Assembly: GCF_005885605.1 (NCBI RefSeq)
Contig: NZ_SZVP01000016.1
Span: 1-64,000 of the forward strand
Source of the DNA: Colwellia ponticola
Lineage (GTDB): Bacteria; Pseudomonadota; Gammaproteobacteria; Enterobacterales; Alteromonadaceae
DNA: 64,000 bases
Direction of reading: 5' to 3'
Both the position numbers and the translations under genes were made by a program. Below, in pieces: positions 9,749-18,300 of this stretch. How positions within the stretch are numbered: position 1 is the first letter of the stretch; every line of letters begins with the position of its first letter. Below the pieces are notes generated by a model. It was not told the DNA's origin, searched no databases, and worked only from the letters and a program-made list of their open reading frames with translations.

Positions 9749-10465
9749 ATGTCTGACTCCAGTGCTATAGATACCCAGAAAAATCCCCCGCTTACTGCTG
9801 AAAAAATTAACCATGATTTTTCTCAACGATTTCGCGGATATTTCCCCGTTGTTATAGATGTAGAAACAGGTGGTTTTAATGCTCAAACGGACGCGTTACT
9901 TGAGCTTGCCGCATCGGTACTGCATTTAAATGAAGACACGGGTGATTTCTCTATTGATGAAACAATACAATTTAATATTGAGCCGTTTGAAGGTGCTAAC
10001 CTTGAACCTAAAGCGCTAGAGTTTACCGGTATAGACCCAACCAACCCATTACGTGGCGCGGTAGATGAAAGTGAAGCTTTAAAGAAGCTTTTTAAACTGG
10101 TTCGAAAGAAAATGAAAGCAGCGGGTTGTCAACGCGCAATTATTGTTGCTCATAATGCCTCTTTTGATTTAGGCTTTTTAAATGCGGCTACTGAGCGCTG
10201 TAATATAAAACGCAGTCCGTTTCATAGTTTTGTTAGTTTCGATACTACCACGCTTGCTGGTCTTGCTTTAGGGCAAACGGTGTTAGCTAAAGCATGTGTT
10301 GCCGCTAACATAGACTTTAATAATAGCGAGGCTCATAGTGCCTTGTATGATACTGAGAAAACAGCTGAGCTATTTTGTTACATCGTTAATCAATGGCGCT
10401 CTTTGGGTGGTTGGCCGCTAGCTAATACTGAAACAGAAGAAATAATAGAAAGTAATGAAAAGTAG
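9749..10465 (+). CDS. rnt: Ribonuclease T
   Basis: RNase T is a DEDDh 3'-5' exoribonuclease that trims tRNA and other stable RNA 3' ends. The 238-residue product has Exo I as VIDVETGG (Asp37, Glu39), Exo II around [10 protein letters not shown], and Exo III with the catalytic His and Asp in [14 protein letters not shown]. Basic residues used for RNA binding are present ([10 protein letters not shown]). The length is somewhat above the E. coli enzyme because of N- and C-terminal extensions. A terminator follows within about 45 bases. Confidence 0.94.
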   Translation: MSDSSAIDTQKNPPLTAEKINHDFSQRFRGYFPVVIDVETGGFNAQTDALLELAASVLHLNEDTGDFSIDETIQFNIEPFEGANLEPKALEFTGIDPTNPLRGAVDESEALKKLFKLVRKKMKAAGCQRAIIVAHNASFDLGFLNAATERCNIKRSPFHSFVSFDTTTLAGLALGQTVLAKACVAANIDFNNSEAHSALYDTEKTAELFCYIVNQWRSLGGWPLANTETEEIIESNEK

Positions 10466-10506
10466 ATGTAGCAAAACAATCGAATTTCTCGCTATATTTT
10501 AAAGAT

Positions 10507-10537
10507 AAAAAAACCGCTAAATAGCGGTTTTTTTTTA
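10507..10537 (+). terminator. Intrinsic terminator after rnt
   Basis: The stem AACCGCTA / TAGCGGTT is followed by a long T run. The A run on the left makes it usable by the convergent peroxiredoxin gene as well. Confidence 0.88.
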
Positions 10538-10577
10538 TCTTCTAAGTTAAACAGCTAACTTAGATTAATAGCGACAA

Positions 10578-11183
10578 TTATAACTTGTCTGCGTTGTCAC
10601 TAAGGTAAGAAGCAACACCTTCTGGTGATGCAGTCATGCCTTTATCGCCTTTATTCCAACCCGCTGGACAAACTTCGCCGTGGTCTTGGTGGAATTGTAG
10701 TGCGTCAACCATACGTAACATTTCATCTACATCACGACCTAGTGGTAAGTCGTTGATTACTTGATGACGTACATTGCCTTCTTCGTCGATCAAGAATGAA
10801 CCACGAAATGCAACGCCCGCTTCTGGATGCTCAACATCGTATGCTTTACAAATTTCATGTTTAGTGTCAGCAACTAAAGTGTATTGTACTGGACCAATAC
10901 CACCTTGATTTACTGGGGTGTTACGCCATGCGTTATGTGAAAATTGTGAATCGATAGAAACACCAATAACTTCAACGCCACGGTTTTTAAATTCTTCCAT
11001 ACGGTGATCAAAAGCTAAAAGCTCAGATGGACAAACAAAAGTAAAATCTAATGGGTAGAAAAATACTACAGCTTTTTTACCTTTAATTGCTTGGCTTAAT
11101 GTAAAGCTATCTACAATCTCACCGTTACCTAACACTGCTGCTGCTGTGAAATCTGGTGCTTGACGACCAACTAATACGCTCAT
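10578..11183 (-). CDS. 2-Cys peroxiredoxin (AhpC/TSA family)
   Basis: This enzyme reduces hydrogen peroxide and organic hydroperoxides with a redox Cys pair. The 201-residue protein has the peroxidatic Cys51 in DFTFVCPSE and the resolving Cys172 in GEVCPAGW, the typical 2-Cys arrangement. The family Arg lies in VAFRGSFLID. It has no signal peptide, so it is cytoplasmic. It is a separate unit, followed upstream by grxD on the same strand and sodB on the other, giving a small oxidative-stress cluster. Confidence 0.93.
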   Translation of the reverse strand: MSVLVGRQAPDFTAAAVLGNGEIVDSFTLSQAIKGKKAVVFFYPLDFTFVCPSELLAFDHRMEEFKNRGVEVIGVSIDSQFSHNAWRNTPVNQGGIGPVQYTLVADTKHEICKAYDVEHPEAGVAFRGSFLIDEEGNVRHQVINDLPLGRDVDEMLRMVDALQFHQDHGEVCPAGWNKGDKGMTASPEGVASYLSDNADKL

Positions 11184-11302
11184 TTTATGCTCCGTTATCT
11201 ATATTAATATATTAAAAAATTTATTTACCTATCTACATCAATGGTGACAGATATTAAAATATCAATCAGTTAAGTGATATTTATTATACTTTAGCTAATT
11301 TA

Positions 11303-11653
11303 CTATGCTTGTGCTGAACTGTCTTGTGCTGAGGCATTTTTTGCCGCTGCTGCTTTAACCAAGGTTTGTAACTCACCTTGTTGAAACATTTCCATAATAA
11401 TATCACAGCCACCAACTAACTCGCCTTCAACCCAAAGTTGTGGGAAAGTCGGCCAATCAGCGTACTTAGGTAATTCGGCACGAATATCAGGGTTTTGTAA
11501 AATATCAACATAAGCAAATTTTTCTTCACAAGAAATTAATGCTTGTGATGCTTGTGATGAAAAACCACAACTAGGTAATTTAGGAGACCCTTTCATATAT
11601 AGCAAGATTGTATTTTCGCTAATTTGTTCTTTAATGCGTTCAATTGTATCCAT
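11303..11653 (-). CDS. grxD: Monothiol glutaredoxin GrxD
   Basis: GrxD carries and transfers [2Fe-2S] clusters, with BolA-type partners. The 116-residue protein has the monothiol CGFS site at 29-32, a TFPQLWVEGELVGGCDI block that forms the glutathione site, and a poorly conserved Ala-rich C-terminal tail. It has the usual length for the family. It is divergent from sodB across 325 bases. The pairing of an iron-sulfur carrier with iron superoxide dismutase hints at shared iron or redox control, which is inference. Confidence 0.94.
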   Translation of the reverse strand: MDTIERIKEQISENTILLYMKGSPKLPSCGFSSQASQALISCEEKFAYVDILQNPDIRAELPKYADWPTFPQLWVEGELVGGCDIIMEMFQQGELQTLVKAAAAKNASAQDSSAQA

Positions 11654-11978
11654 AGTACCCTCTATTAATTAATGCTTATTCTATTGTGTTGTTCTACTTA
11701 AGCGAAGTACGCTAGCGCCTTGGGCTATCCGTTAGCTATTTCATCTTCTTAACTGTTACATATGGAGATAAAAAATAAATTATCAACTCTTTTTAATACA
11801 ACATAATGGAATAAGTACTATTATCTAAAACAGCTTAACTATTGATTTTAAAATGTATAGCCTTGATAATCAGCTACTCAATACCAATATACAAATAATA
11901 CTTGAGTATTTTACTCAAGTTTATATGAAAAAACACCCATTTTTGGTGAAAATTTACAATTACAACTAGGAGAGCATA
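11654..11978. other. Divergent promoter region grxD-sodB
   Basis: 325 bases holding the promoters of both genes. It includes the inverted repeat at 11900-11920 listed separately. I did not find a convincing Fur box by eye. Confidence 0.4.
11900..11920 (+). promoter_or_regulatory. Perfect inverted repeat upstream of sodB
   Basis: ACTTGAGTA, three T, TACTCAAGT: a 9-bp perfect dyad centred about 69 bases before the sodB start codon. It is either an operator or a hairpin in the 5' leader of the sodB mRNA. Confidence 0.4.
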
Positions 11979-12560
11979 ATGTCAATCGAATTACCTGCAT
12001 TACCTTACGAGCAAAATGCATTAGAACCACATATTTCAGCTGAAACATTATCATTTCATTACGGCAAGCACCACAACACTTACGTGGTAAAACTGAATGG
12101 TTTGATTGGCGGTACAGAATTTGAAAATAAAAGCCTAGAAGAGATTGTTAAAACGTCTTCTGCTGGTATTTTCAACAATGCTGCACAAATCTGGAACCAT
12201 ACTTTTTACTGGAACAGCCTTAGTCCAAACGGTGGCGGTGAGCCAACGGGTGATTTACTAGCCGCTATTAATAGCAGCTTTGGTTCTTTTGCTGAGTTTA
12301 AAGCTAAATTTACAGATAGCGCTATCAATAACTTTGGCTCTAGCTGGACTTGGTTAGTAAAAAATGCTGACGGTAGCTTAGCAATTGTAAATACTTCAAA
12401 TGCAGCAACACCATTAACTGACGAAGGTGTTACACCACTAATTACTGTAGATTTATGGGAACATGCTTACTACATTGATTACCGCAACGTAAGACCTGAT
12501 TACCTTAACGGTTTTTGGGAATTAGCTAACTGGGATTTTGCACAAGCAAACTTTAGCTAA
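11979..12560 (+). CDS. sodB: Iron superoxide dismutase SodB
   Basis: Cytoplasmic SodB converts superoxide to oxygen and hydrogen peroxide. The 193-residue protein has the metal ligands His27, His74, Asp158 and His162 (VDLWEHAYY). Gln70 in NNAAQIWNH marks the iron type rather than the manganese type. Length matches E. coli SodB. The start has a clear AGGAGA ribosome site. It has its own strong terminator, and the hairpin upstream may control it. Confidence 0.97.
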   Translation: MSIELPALPYEQNALEPHISAETLSFHYGKHHNTYVVKLNGLIGGTEFENKSLEEIVKTSSAGIFNNAAQIWNHTFYWNSLSPNGGGEPTGDLLAAINSSFGSFAEFKAKFTDSAINNFGSSWTWLVKNADGSLAIVNTSNAATPLTDEGVTPLITVDLWEHAYYIDYRNVRPDYLNGFWELANWDFAQANFS

Positions 12561-12604
12561 TAAAACCCACTCGGTATAATATTAAACCGAGTAAGTTACC
12601 TATA

Positions 12605-12642
12605 AACCTAACAAAGGATAGTATTCTTTGTTAGGTTTTTTT
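12605..12642 (+). terminator. Intrinsic terminator of sodB
   Basis: A 12-bp perfect stem, AACCTAACAAAG with its complement, is followed by seven T. A shorter hairpin, ACTCGGT / ACCGAGT, precedes it at about 12570-12593. Confidence 0.9.
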
Positions 12643-12835
12643 ATGACTACTTTTTAGGAAAAGCGTAACGCATTAGCCATAAAGCCTTTGTGTCGAGGAT
12701 ACAAGATAGAATATAAGATTTTTAGGAGGCGAAAGGTAATTGTTAATAACACGCTAATTCGGATAAGTTTTTCTAATGCGAAAGCTATACTTTTTCTAGC
12801 TTGTCGAGCTAATAAAATCACCTTATTATAACGAG

Positions 12836-13009
12836 GTACTCTGAATTAACCCGATGATTTTGCTCTTTCTCCAGAAGCGCTATCATTAACTAGACTACGC
12901 TGAAATGATAGAATGTTATCTTTTCTCTCTGGCATGTTTTGGGAATTTATCTTCCTTACTTCAACTTATTATTAAAGTTGGCCCGCACTCAGTCTGCGGG
13001 CTTTTTTTT
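12836..13009 (+). ncRNA. Candidate small RNA between sodB and lolE
   Basis: The stretch has its own strong plus-strand terminator (12981-13009: GCCCGCA / TGCGGGC then eight T), although sodB already ends at its own terminator 340 bases earlier and no plus-strand gene lies between. Upstream of the terminator are a hairpin CAACTT / AAGTTG (12962-12980) and a longer one, CTATCATT / AATGATAG (12880-12911), enclosed by CCAGA / TCTGG. A possible promoter is TTGTCG (12801-12806), 17 bases, TATTAT (12824-12829). No open frame is convincing. The 5' end is estimated and function is unknown. Confidence 0.42.
12981..13009 (+). terminator. Intrinsic terminator of the candidate small RNA
   Basis: GCCCGCA / TGCGGGC stem with a 7-base loop and an eight-T tail on the plus strand only. 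It therefore does not serve lolE, which is transcribed the other way. Confidence 0.85.
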
Positions 13010-13076
13010 GCTTTTACTTTCATTAATTAATCGACAAAATTTAGTGTCGGCTATAGTCTCAACCAAGGAGTTAGGG

Positions 13077-14345
13077 CTATAACTGACCTAGCACTTTCGC
13101 AGGTTCTATTTTAGTGGCTCGCCATGCAGGATATAAAGTCGCTAGCAGACTCATTATTAATGCGGTAATAACCGTGGCATAAACATCGCTTACCTGCAGT
13201 ACACTAGGTAAGTAATCTATAAAATACACATCACCAGATAAAAAGGTAATACCCATTAATTGCTCTACCCAACTGATAATAGCGGTAAGGTTTAGCGCTA
13301 AATAAACGCCGCACAAAGCCCCCAACAAACTGCCAACAATACCATTAACCAAGCCCTGCACAATAAAAGCTAACATTATAGTTGTTGAGCTTGCGCCCAT
13401 GGTTTTTAAAATAGCAATGTCGCCTTGCTTTTCATTAACCGCCATAATTAATGTTGAAACAATATTAAAACTAGCCACCGCTATCACTAACACTAAAACA
13501 ATAAACATCACCATACGTACTAATTGAATATCATTAAATAAATGTCCTTGGGTGCGAGTCCAGTTATTAATATAAACGTAGTGATCAAAACTATAGGCGA
13601 CTTGCCGAGCAATTTTAGCGGCTGAAAAAACATCATTAACACTGAGCCGAATGCTTTGTGTTTCGTTGGTTTGATAACCCATAACATCACTAGCTAGCGA
13701 TAAAGGAATATACGCTAATGTCTCATCAATAGTGCCTCCAAACTTAAAAATTCCAACCACTTCAACTTGCTGCGTGATAGGCGCTGAAAATAGTTTTTTT
13801 ACATCATGGCTTTGTTGTGGCGGCGGTAATAATAGCTGTATTTTATCACCAAGCTTTACCGAGAGTTTTTTAGCTACACCACTGCCAATAACAATGGTAG
13901 GTTTACTTAACTTTTGACTAGCTAATCCCTGCCACTTGCCCGCAATAATATAATCACTAATACTGGAGACTTGCTGTTCAAGCTGGGCATCTACGCCACG
14001 CACCTCTACAGCTTTTAGTTTTAAACCTTGTTGTAGCATACCGGTTAATTTAATCACTGGTGCTGCGCTAATAACGTTTGGCTCTGCTTTTAACTTTTGA
14101 ATACTTTGTTGCCAATTTTTTATCGGCTCATTAACACTAATTAGCTCAACATGGGGCACAATAGAGAGCAATTTTTGAGATAACTCTCGCTCAAAGCCGT
14201 TCATCGCGCTCAGCACGACAATAAGCACCGTTACTCCTAAGCCAATACCAATAGTAGATGAAGCGGAAATAAACGCGGAGAAACCATTACCATGTCGACT
14301 ACGCACATAGCGCCAGCCTAAAAAAACACTTAATGGTTTAAACAT
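13077..14345 (-). CDS. lolE: Lipoprotein-releasing system permease LolE
   Basis: LolE is one of two membrane subunits of the LolCDE transporter, which extracts mature lipoproteins from the inner membrane and passes them to LolA. The 422-residue protein has one N-terminal membrane helix (about 20-45, with the family LSAMNGFERELS just after), a large periplasmic domain, and three C-terminal helices in an FtsX-type fold. The LIVVLSAMNGFE signature matches LolE rather than LolC. It is the third gene of the operon and overlaps lolD by 8 bases. Confidence 0.92.
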   Translation of the reverse strand: MFKPLSVFLGWRYVRSRHGNGFSAFISASSTIGIGLGVTVLIVVLSAMNGFERELSQKLLSIVPHVELISVNEPIKNWQQSIQKLKAEPNVISAAPVIKLTGMLQQGLKLKAVEVRGVDAQLEQQVSSISDYIIAGKWQGLASQKLSKPTIVIGSGVAKKLSVKLGDKIQLLLPPPQQSHDVKKLFSAPITQQVEVVGIFKFGGTIDETLAYIPLSLASDVMGYQTNETQSIRLSVNDVFSAAKIARQVAYSFDHYVYINNWTRTQGHLFNDIQLVRMVMFIVLVLVIAVASFNIVSTLIMAVNEKQGDIAILKTMGASSTTIMLAFIVQGLVNGIVGSLLGALCGVYLALNLTAIISWVEQLMGITFLSGDVYFIDYLPSVLQVSDVYATVITALIMSLLATLYPAWRATKIEPAKVLGQL

Positions 14346-15114
14346 CTAGCTTACTACCTAGTACCGAAGAGTCATCACCATAAGTTGCTGTAAAGTGCTG
14401 AGTCGCCTCTCTTTTATCACCTTCGCCACTCTTATCTGCCAAAGGTAACAACTTTCCTTGTACCAATTTAACCTGTCTGTCCATACGGTTAGCTAAAACT
14501 AAATCGTGGGTAACAATAACAAAACTCGTATTCGCGCTTTTATTTAAGCTACGGATCAATTGATAAATTTGCTCTGCAGTATCACTATCTAAATTACCGG
14601 TTGGCTCATCAGCTAAAACCAATGAGGGTTTAGTCACTAAAGCACGGGCAATAGCTACACGTTGGCGCTCGCCCCCTGACAATTGTGAAGGCCGGTAATC
14701 AATTCGATGCGATAGACCCACTTGCGCGAGCATTTCTTTTGCCGCTAATAAAGCTTTTTTAGGTTTTTCTCCTTGGATCATTAATGGCATAGCTACGTTT
14801 TCTTGTGCACTAAACTCCATCATTAAATGATGAAATTGATAAATAAAACCAAGGTGTTGGTTTCTAAATTTCGCTCTTTCTTTATCTGATAATAGATGAA
14901 TATCGACACCATTAATAAGTACTTGCCCAGCCGTAGGTGAATCTAACGCACCGGCAAGATGTAAAAAAGTGCTTTTCCCACAGCCTGAGCTACCCACAAC
15001 AGCGAGTAGCTCACCTTTATCAACACTGAGCTCTAAGCCATTTAATACTTGAGTTTCAAGATTACCTTGTTGGTAAGATTTTGACAGTTCAATACATTGC
15101 AATACTTTACTCAT
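14338..15114 (-). CDS. lolD: Lipoprotein-releasing system ATPase LolD
   Basis: LolD powers lipoprotein release by LolCDE. The 258-residue ABC ATPase has Walker A GSSGCGKST (41-49), a Q-loop in YQFHHLMMEFSA, the LSGGERQR signature, Walker B LVLADEPTGNLDS and an H-loop in VIVTHD. A C-terminal extension of about 25 residues exceeds E. coli LolD. It lies between lolC (12 bases away) and lolE (overlapping), so the three are one transcript. Confidence 0.95.
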   Translation of the reverse strand: MSKVLQCIELSKSYQQGNLETQVLNGLELSVDKGELLAVVGSSGCGKSTFLHLAGALDSPTAGQVLINGVDIHLLSDKERAKFRNQHLGFIYQFHHLMMEFSAQENVAMPLMIQGEKPKKALLAAKEMLAQVGLSHRIDYRPSQLSGGERQRVAIARALVTKPSLVLADEPTGNLDSDTAEQIYQLIRSLNKSANTSFVIVTHDLVLANRMDRQVKLVQGKLLPLADKSGEGDKREATQHFTATYGDDSSVLGSKLDV

Positions 15115-15126
15115 TAACTTATCGCC

Positions 15127-16440
15127 TTATTCATTTCGTAATACCTGTGCTGGCTGAGTAGTAGAAGCTTGGTATGCTGGGTAAAGTGTCGCTAAAAAGC
15201 ACATGACCAATGCTGAGCATATAATTGTAAACACATCGAGTAGCTCAAGCTTTACCGGTAATTTTTGCATACCAAAACCAAATAAATGAACCCCTATTAC
15301 CGACATTATATCGTTCAAATTAAGTGCTAATACCACACCAATGAGTCCACCTAAACTAACACCCCATAAGCCATTAACCATACCTTGGGTAATAAATATT
15401 TTAATGACCTCGGTGCGTGCTAAACCTAATGTTTGCAATATGCCAATTTCTGCCTGCTTTTCAACCACAACCATTACCAAAGCAGAAACAATATTAAAAG
15501 CAGCAACGGCAACAATTAAACTTAGCATTAGCCACATCATATTTTTTTCCATTTTCACCGCAGAAAATAACGCGCCTTGGCTTTGATCCCACGTACTAAA
15601 TTGTGCAGAGTGTGTAGCCGTATTGCTCGTCGCAATATCACTTTGTGTGGTAGAGCTTACGCTCGTATTTTGTAATCGCTCTTGTTGCCTTTGCTCAAGC
15701 GCTTGCACCACGTATTTAGCGTTAAAGGCATCGTCTAAATAAAGGCGTAATTTATCAATACCATCCCCTGTTCGCCTCAATAATTTAGCGCCATAATGGC
15801 TATCAACATAAACCATGGCATCATCAACCTGAGAGCCTATATTAAAAATACCCACAATAGTAAAAACGCGTTGTACTGGAATACGGCCCATTGGCGTAAA
15901 AACACTTTTATTAGGTAAAACTAATCGTACTTCATCTCCTTGAATAACCTGTAAACTATTCGCTAAGGACTGGCCTAAAATAATGCCATAACGCTGCGTT
16001 GAAAGCATGTCAATATTGCCAGAAACCATATGGGTATTGATGATATTACTTTGTTCATATTTTGGCATTATGCCTTGAACTAAGACACCTTGAAGCCCTG
16101 AAGTTGACTGGATCAACGCTTCACTTTCAAGGAAAGGAGTGACTTGTTGTACGTGAGGATGGTTTAGTAATTCGTCTCGCAACGCTAGCCAGCGCTGACT
16201 GGGTAATGTGGTAACGTCTTTATCGATAAAATCACTGACAATAACGTGAGGAACAATACCTAAAATACGTTTTTTTAATTCACCTTCAAAACCATTCATC
16301 ACCGACACAACGGTAATAAGTGATGCCACGCCGAGTAAAATACCTACGGTGGAGAAAAAGGTAATAAATGAAATAAAACCGCTATGGCTTTTACTGCGAC
16401 TATAGCGCAGCCCGATGAAGATACTAATAGGTTGAAACAT
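15127..16440 (-). CDS. lolC: Lipoprotein-releasing system permease LolC
   Basis: LolC is the membrane subunit that recruits LolA to the LolCDE complex. The 437-residue protein has an N-terminal helix followed by VVSVMNGFEGELKK, which matches LolC. The periplasmic domain contains a low-complexity Ser/Thr/Gln insert around residues 255-282, and three membrane helices end the protein. It is first in lolC-lolD-lolE. It is divergent from the PilZ-like gene, so the lol promoter should lie in 16441-16668. Confidence 0.92.
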   Translation of the reverse strand: MFQPISIFIGLRYSRSKSHSGFISFITFFSTVGILLGVASLITVVSVMNGFEGELKKRILGIVPHVIVSDFIDKDVTTLPSQRWLALRDELLNHPHVQQVTPFLESEALIQSTSGLQGVLVQGIMPKYEQSNIINTHMVSGNIDMLSTQRYGIILGQSLANSLQVIQGDEVRLVLPNKSVFTPMGRIPVQRVFTIVGIFNIGSQVDDAMVYVDSHYGAKLLRRTGDGIDKLRLYLDDAFNAKYVVQALEQRQQERLQNTSVSSTTQSDIATSNTATHSAQFSTWDQSQGALFSAVKMEKNMMWLMLSLIVAVAAFNIVSALVMVVVEKQAEIGILQTLGLARTEVIKIFITQGMVNGLWGVSLGGLIGVVLALNLNDIMSVIGVHLFGFGMQKLPVKLELLDVFTIICSALVMCFLATLYPAYQASTTQPAQVLRNE

Positions 16441-16668
16441 TAGGTATTATTATTTTGTCTGGTACTAATTTAGAATATTCGGTAGCATAACACAGTCACT
16501 ATAATTGTCTGTGGTAATCTCAGGTAAATAGTCTCGACTATAATTTTAGTTACGGTTATTTTAGTGATCACTATGATGACCCGTTTTTTTATCGCTACAA
16601 TGACAACATCGTAACTATTGCATACGTAAAATGCATCACTTAAAAAGTTTCTATCTGGAATAACACTC

Positions 16669-17289
16669 ATGAGTTCTCTTTCTCTTGAACAAAAGCTAGC
16701 TCAATACCATGATTTTTTTGCTATTGAACATCAATTCTCAGTAAATATCATGCCTATTGATAACAATGAAGCGCACAGCTTTGATCAGTTTATCGCTAGT
16801 ATACCCATGCCCTTTAAACTAGCGACGGATATGAGCGCGATTGATCAATCAGCATTGCGCTCCTTGCAAAACTTAGGTAGCAGCGCGACTCAATTAGTTA
16901 ATTTTTTAAATCAGCAATCACAAAAAATTGATTTACTTATTGGCTATATTCTTAGTCAACAAGACGAAGTACAACATAGATATAAAGGGTTAGAGTTTGG
17001 TGGTGGTGGTATTAAATTCATTACCGAACAAGCCTTTAAAGTTGGTCAGTTACTTGAAGTTAAAATATTTTTACTGGATAGTCATTGTGCTATGTATTGC
17101 TATGGCGAGGTGGTAGACGTAATATTAACTAATGAACAGTTTGTTCATAAGGTTATTTTTCACTTCATTAGAGAAGAAGACAGGGAGGTGTTAGTACGTA
17201 CTAGCTTACACCAGCAAGCTAAGCAACTACAAAAACTCGCTAAACAACGCGATCAAGAGAGTAAAAGTAATGCCGCGTTAGATAAGTAA
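16669..17289 (+). CDS. PilZ-like domain protein
   Basis: A 206-residue cytoplasmic protein. Its C-terminal half (about 98-190) looks like a PilZ beta barrel: YKGLEFGGGGIKFITE, then FKVGQLLEVKIFL and a GEVVDVI strand. PilZ domains often bind c-di-GMP through RxxxR and (D/N)xSxxG. Here the second motif reads FGGGGIKF and no matching arginine pair stands before it, so binding of the nucleotide is doubtful. The N-terminal half is helical and probably mediates dimer or partner contacts. The lysine/glutamine-rich tail is likely coiled. The role is unknown. Confidence 0.65.
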   Translation: MSSLSLEQKLAQYHDFFAIEHQFSVNIMPIDNNEAHSFDQFIASIPMPFKLATDMSAIDQSALRSLQNLGSSATQLVNFLNQQSQKIDLLIGYILSQQDEVQHRYKGLEFGGGGIKFITEQAFKVGQLLEVKIFLLDSHCAMYCYGEVVDVILTNEQFVHKVIFHFIREEDREVLVRTSLHQQAKQLQKLAKQRDQESKSNAALDK

Positions 17290-17523
17290 GATAAAGTACA
17301 AAAATAACCTCCTCCATCTCTTGTAAGGCTTAACGTCGCTAATCATTTTTACTAGCGTATATACTGTACATAGTAGCTACGCTTAGGCTATCAGCTAGAC
17401 TACTTTTATAAGCAATGATTACCTCAATACAGTAAATAACATAAAAATTTAAAATTTTTCTTTTACTTAACTTTTCCATGACATAAAGTGTCCAGCATTT
17501 AACGACCAATATGACTTAAAGCT

Positions 17524-18123
17524 ATGACAACTATTCAACACTTGTTTGATAATAATAAACAATGGGCAGAACAAACCACCAAAGAAGATCCAAATTTCTT
17601 TAAAAACTTATCAGAGCAACAATCTCCCAAGTATTTATGGATCGGTTGTTCAGATTCGCGTGTACCTGCAAATGAATTATTAGGCATGCAACCAGGCGAG
17701 GTTTTTGTACACCGTAATATTGCTAATCAAGTGATTCATACCGATCTTAATTGCTTATCGGTTATTCAATATGCTGTTGATGTCCTTAAAGTACAGGACA
17801 TTATTGTTTGTGGTCATTATGGCTGTGGTGGTATTGGCGCAGCGCTTGATAATAAAAGTCATGGTTTAATAGATAACTGGTTACGACATATTGAAGATGT
17901 TTACCGTTTTCATAAAGAAGAAATGGATGTGCTTACTGATGAGAAAGAACGTATTAATTTACTATGTGAGCTTAATGTTATAGAGCAAGTAGCCAATATA
18001 TGTAACACCACAACATTGGTTAACGCTTGGAAAAACAAGCAAAATACTACTGTACACGGCGTAGTTTATAATGTGCATGACGGTATTTTAAAAGATTTAA
18101 ATGTATCGACTAATCGTCAATAA
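17524..18123 (+). CDS. can: Beta-class carbonic anhydrase
   Basis: This zinc enzyme interconverts carbon dioxide and bicarbonate, supplying bicarbonate for biosynthesis at low carbon dioxide. The 199-residue protein has zinc ligands Cys42, His98 and Cys101 and the catalytic dyad Asp44-Arg46 in CSDSRVPANELL, at the same positions as in E. coli Can. VCGHYGCGG carries the second half of the site. It stands alone. A hairpin at 18211-18245 lies between it and convergent hppD. Confidence 0.95.
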   Translation: MTTIQHLFDNNKQWAEQTTKEDPNFFKNLSEQQSPKYLWIGCSDSRVPANELLGMQPGEVFVHRNIANQVIHTDLNCLSVIQYAVDVLKVQDIIVCGHYGCGGIGAALDNKSHGLIDNWLRHIEDVYRFHKEEMDVLTDEKERINLLCELNVIEQVANICNTTTLVNAWKNKQNTTVHGVVYNVHDGILKDLNVSTNRQ

Positions 18124-18210
18124 TAACGTGCTTTCTTAACACGGTTAACTTAACACTATTAATGTGTATAGAACAAATAGCTTGACTTTGCTAAGCTAAT
18201 CGACATGATT

Positions 18211-18245
18211 AAAAAGCCAACAAACTAAATAAGTTTATTGGCTTT
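18211..18245. terminator. Bidirectional terminator between can and hppD
   Basis: Stem AAAGCCAACAAACT against AAGTTTATTGGCTTT with one mismatch. A and T runs on either side suit both convergent genes. Confidence 0.75.
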
Positions 18246-18300
18246 AGCTAGCATTGCTTATCATCAACATCGACTTAACTTTAAATCTGTAGTGACACTT

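Noticed and set aside
16470-16670. 66-codon frame between lolC and the PilZ-like gene
   Set aside because: Ile/Val-rich low-information sequence in a divergent promoter region, with no ribosome site.
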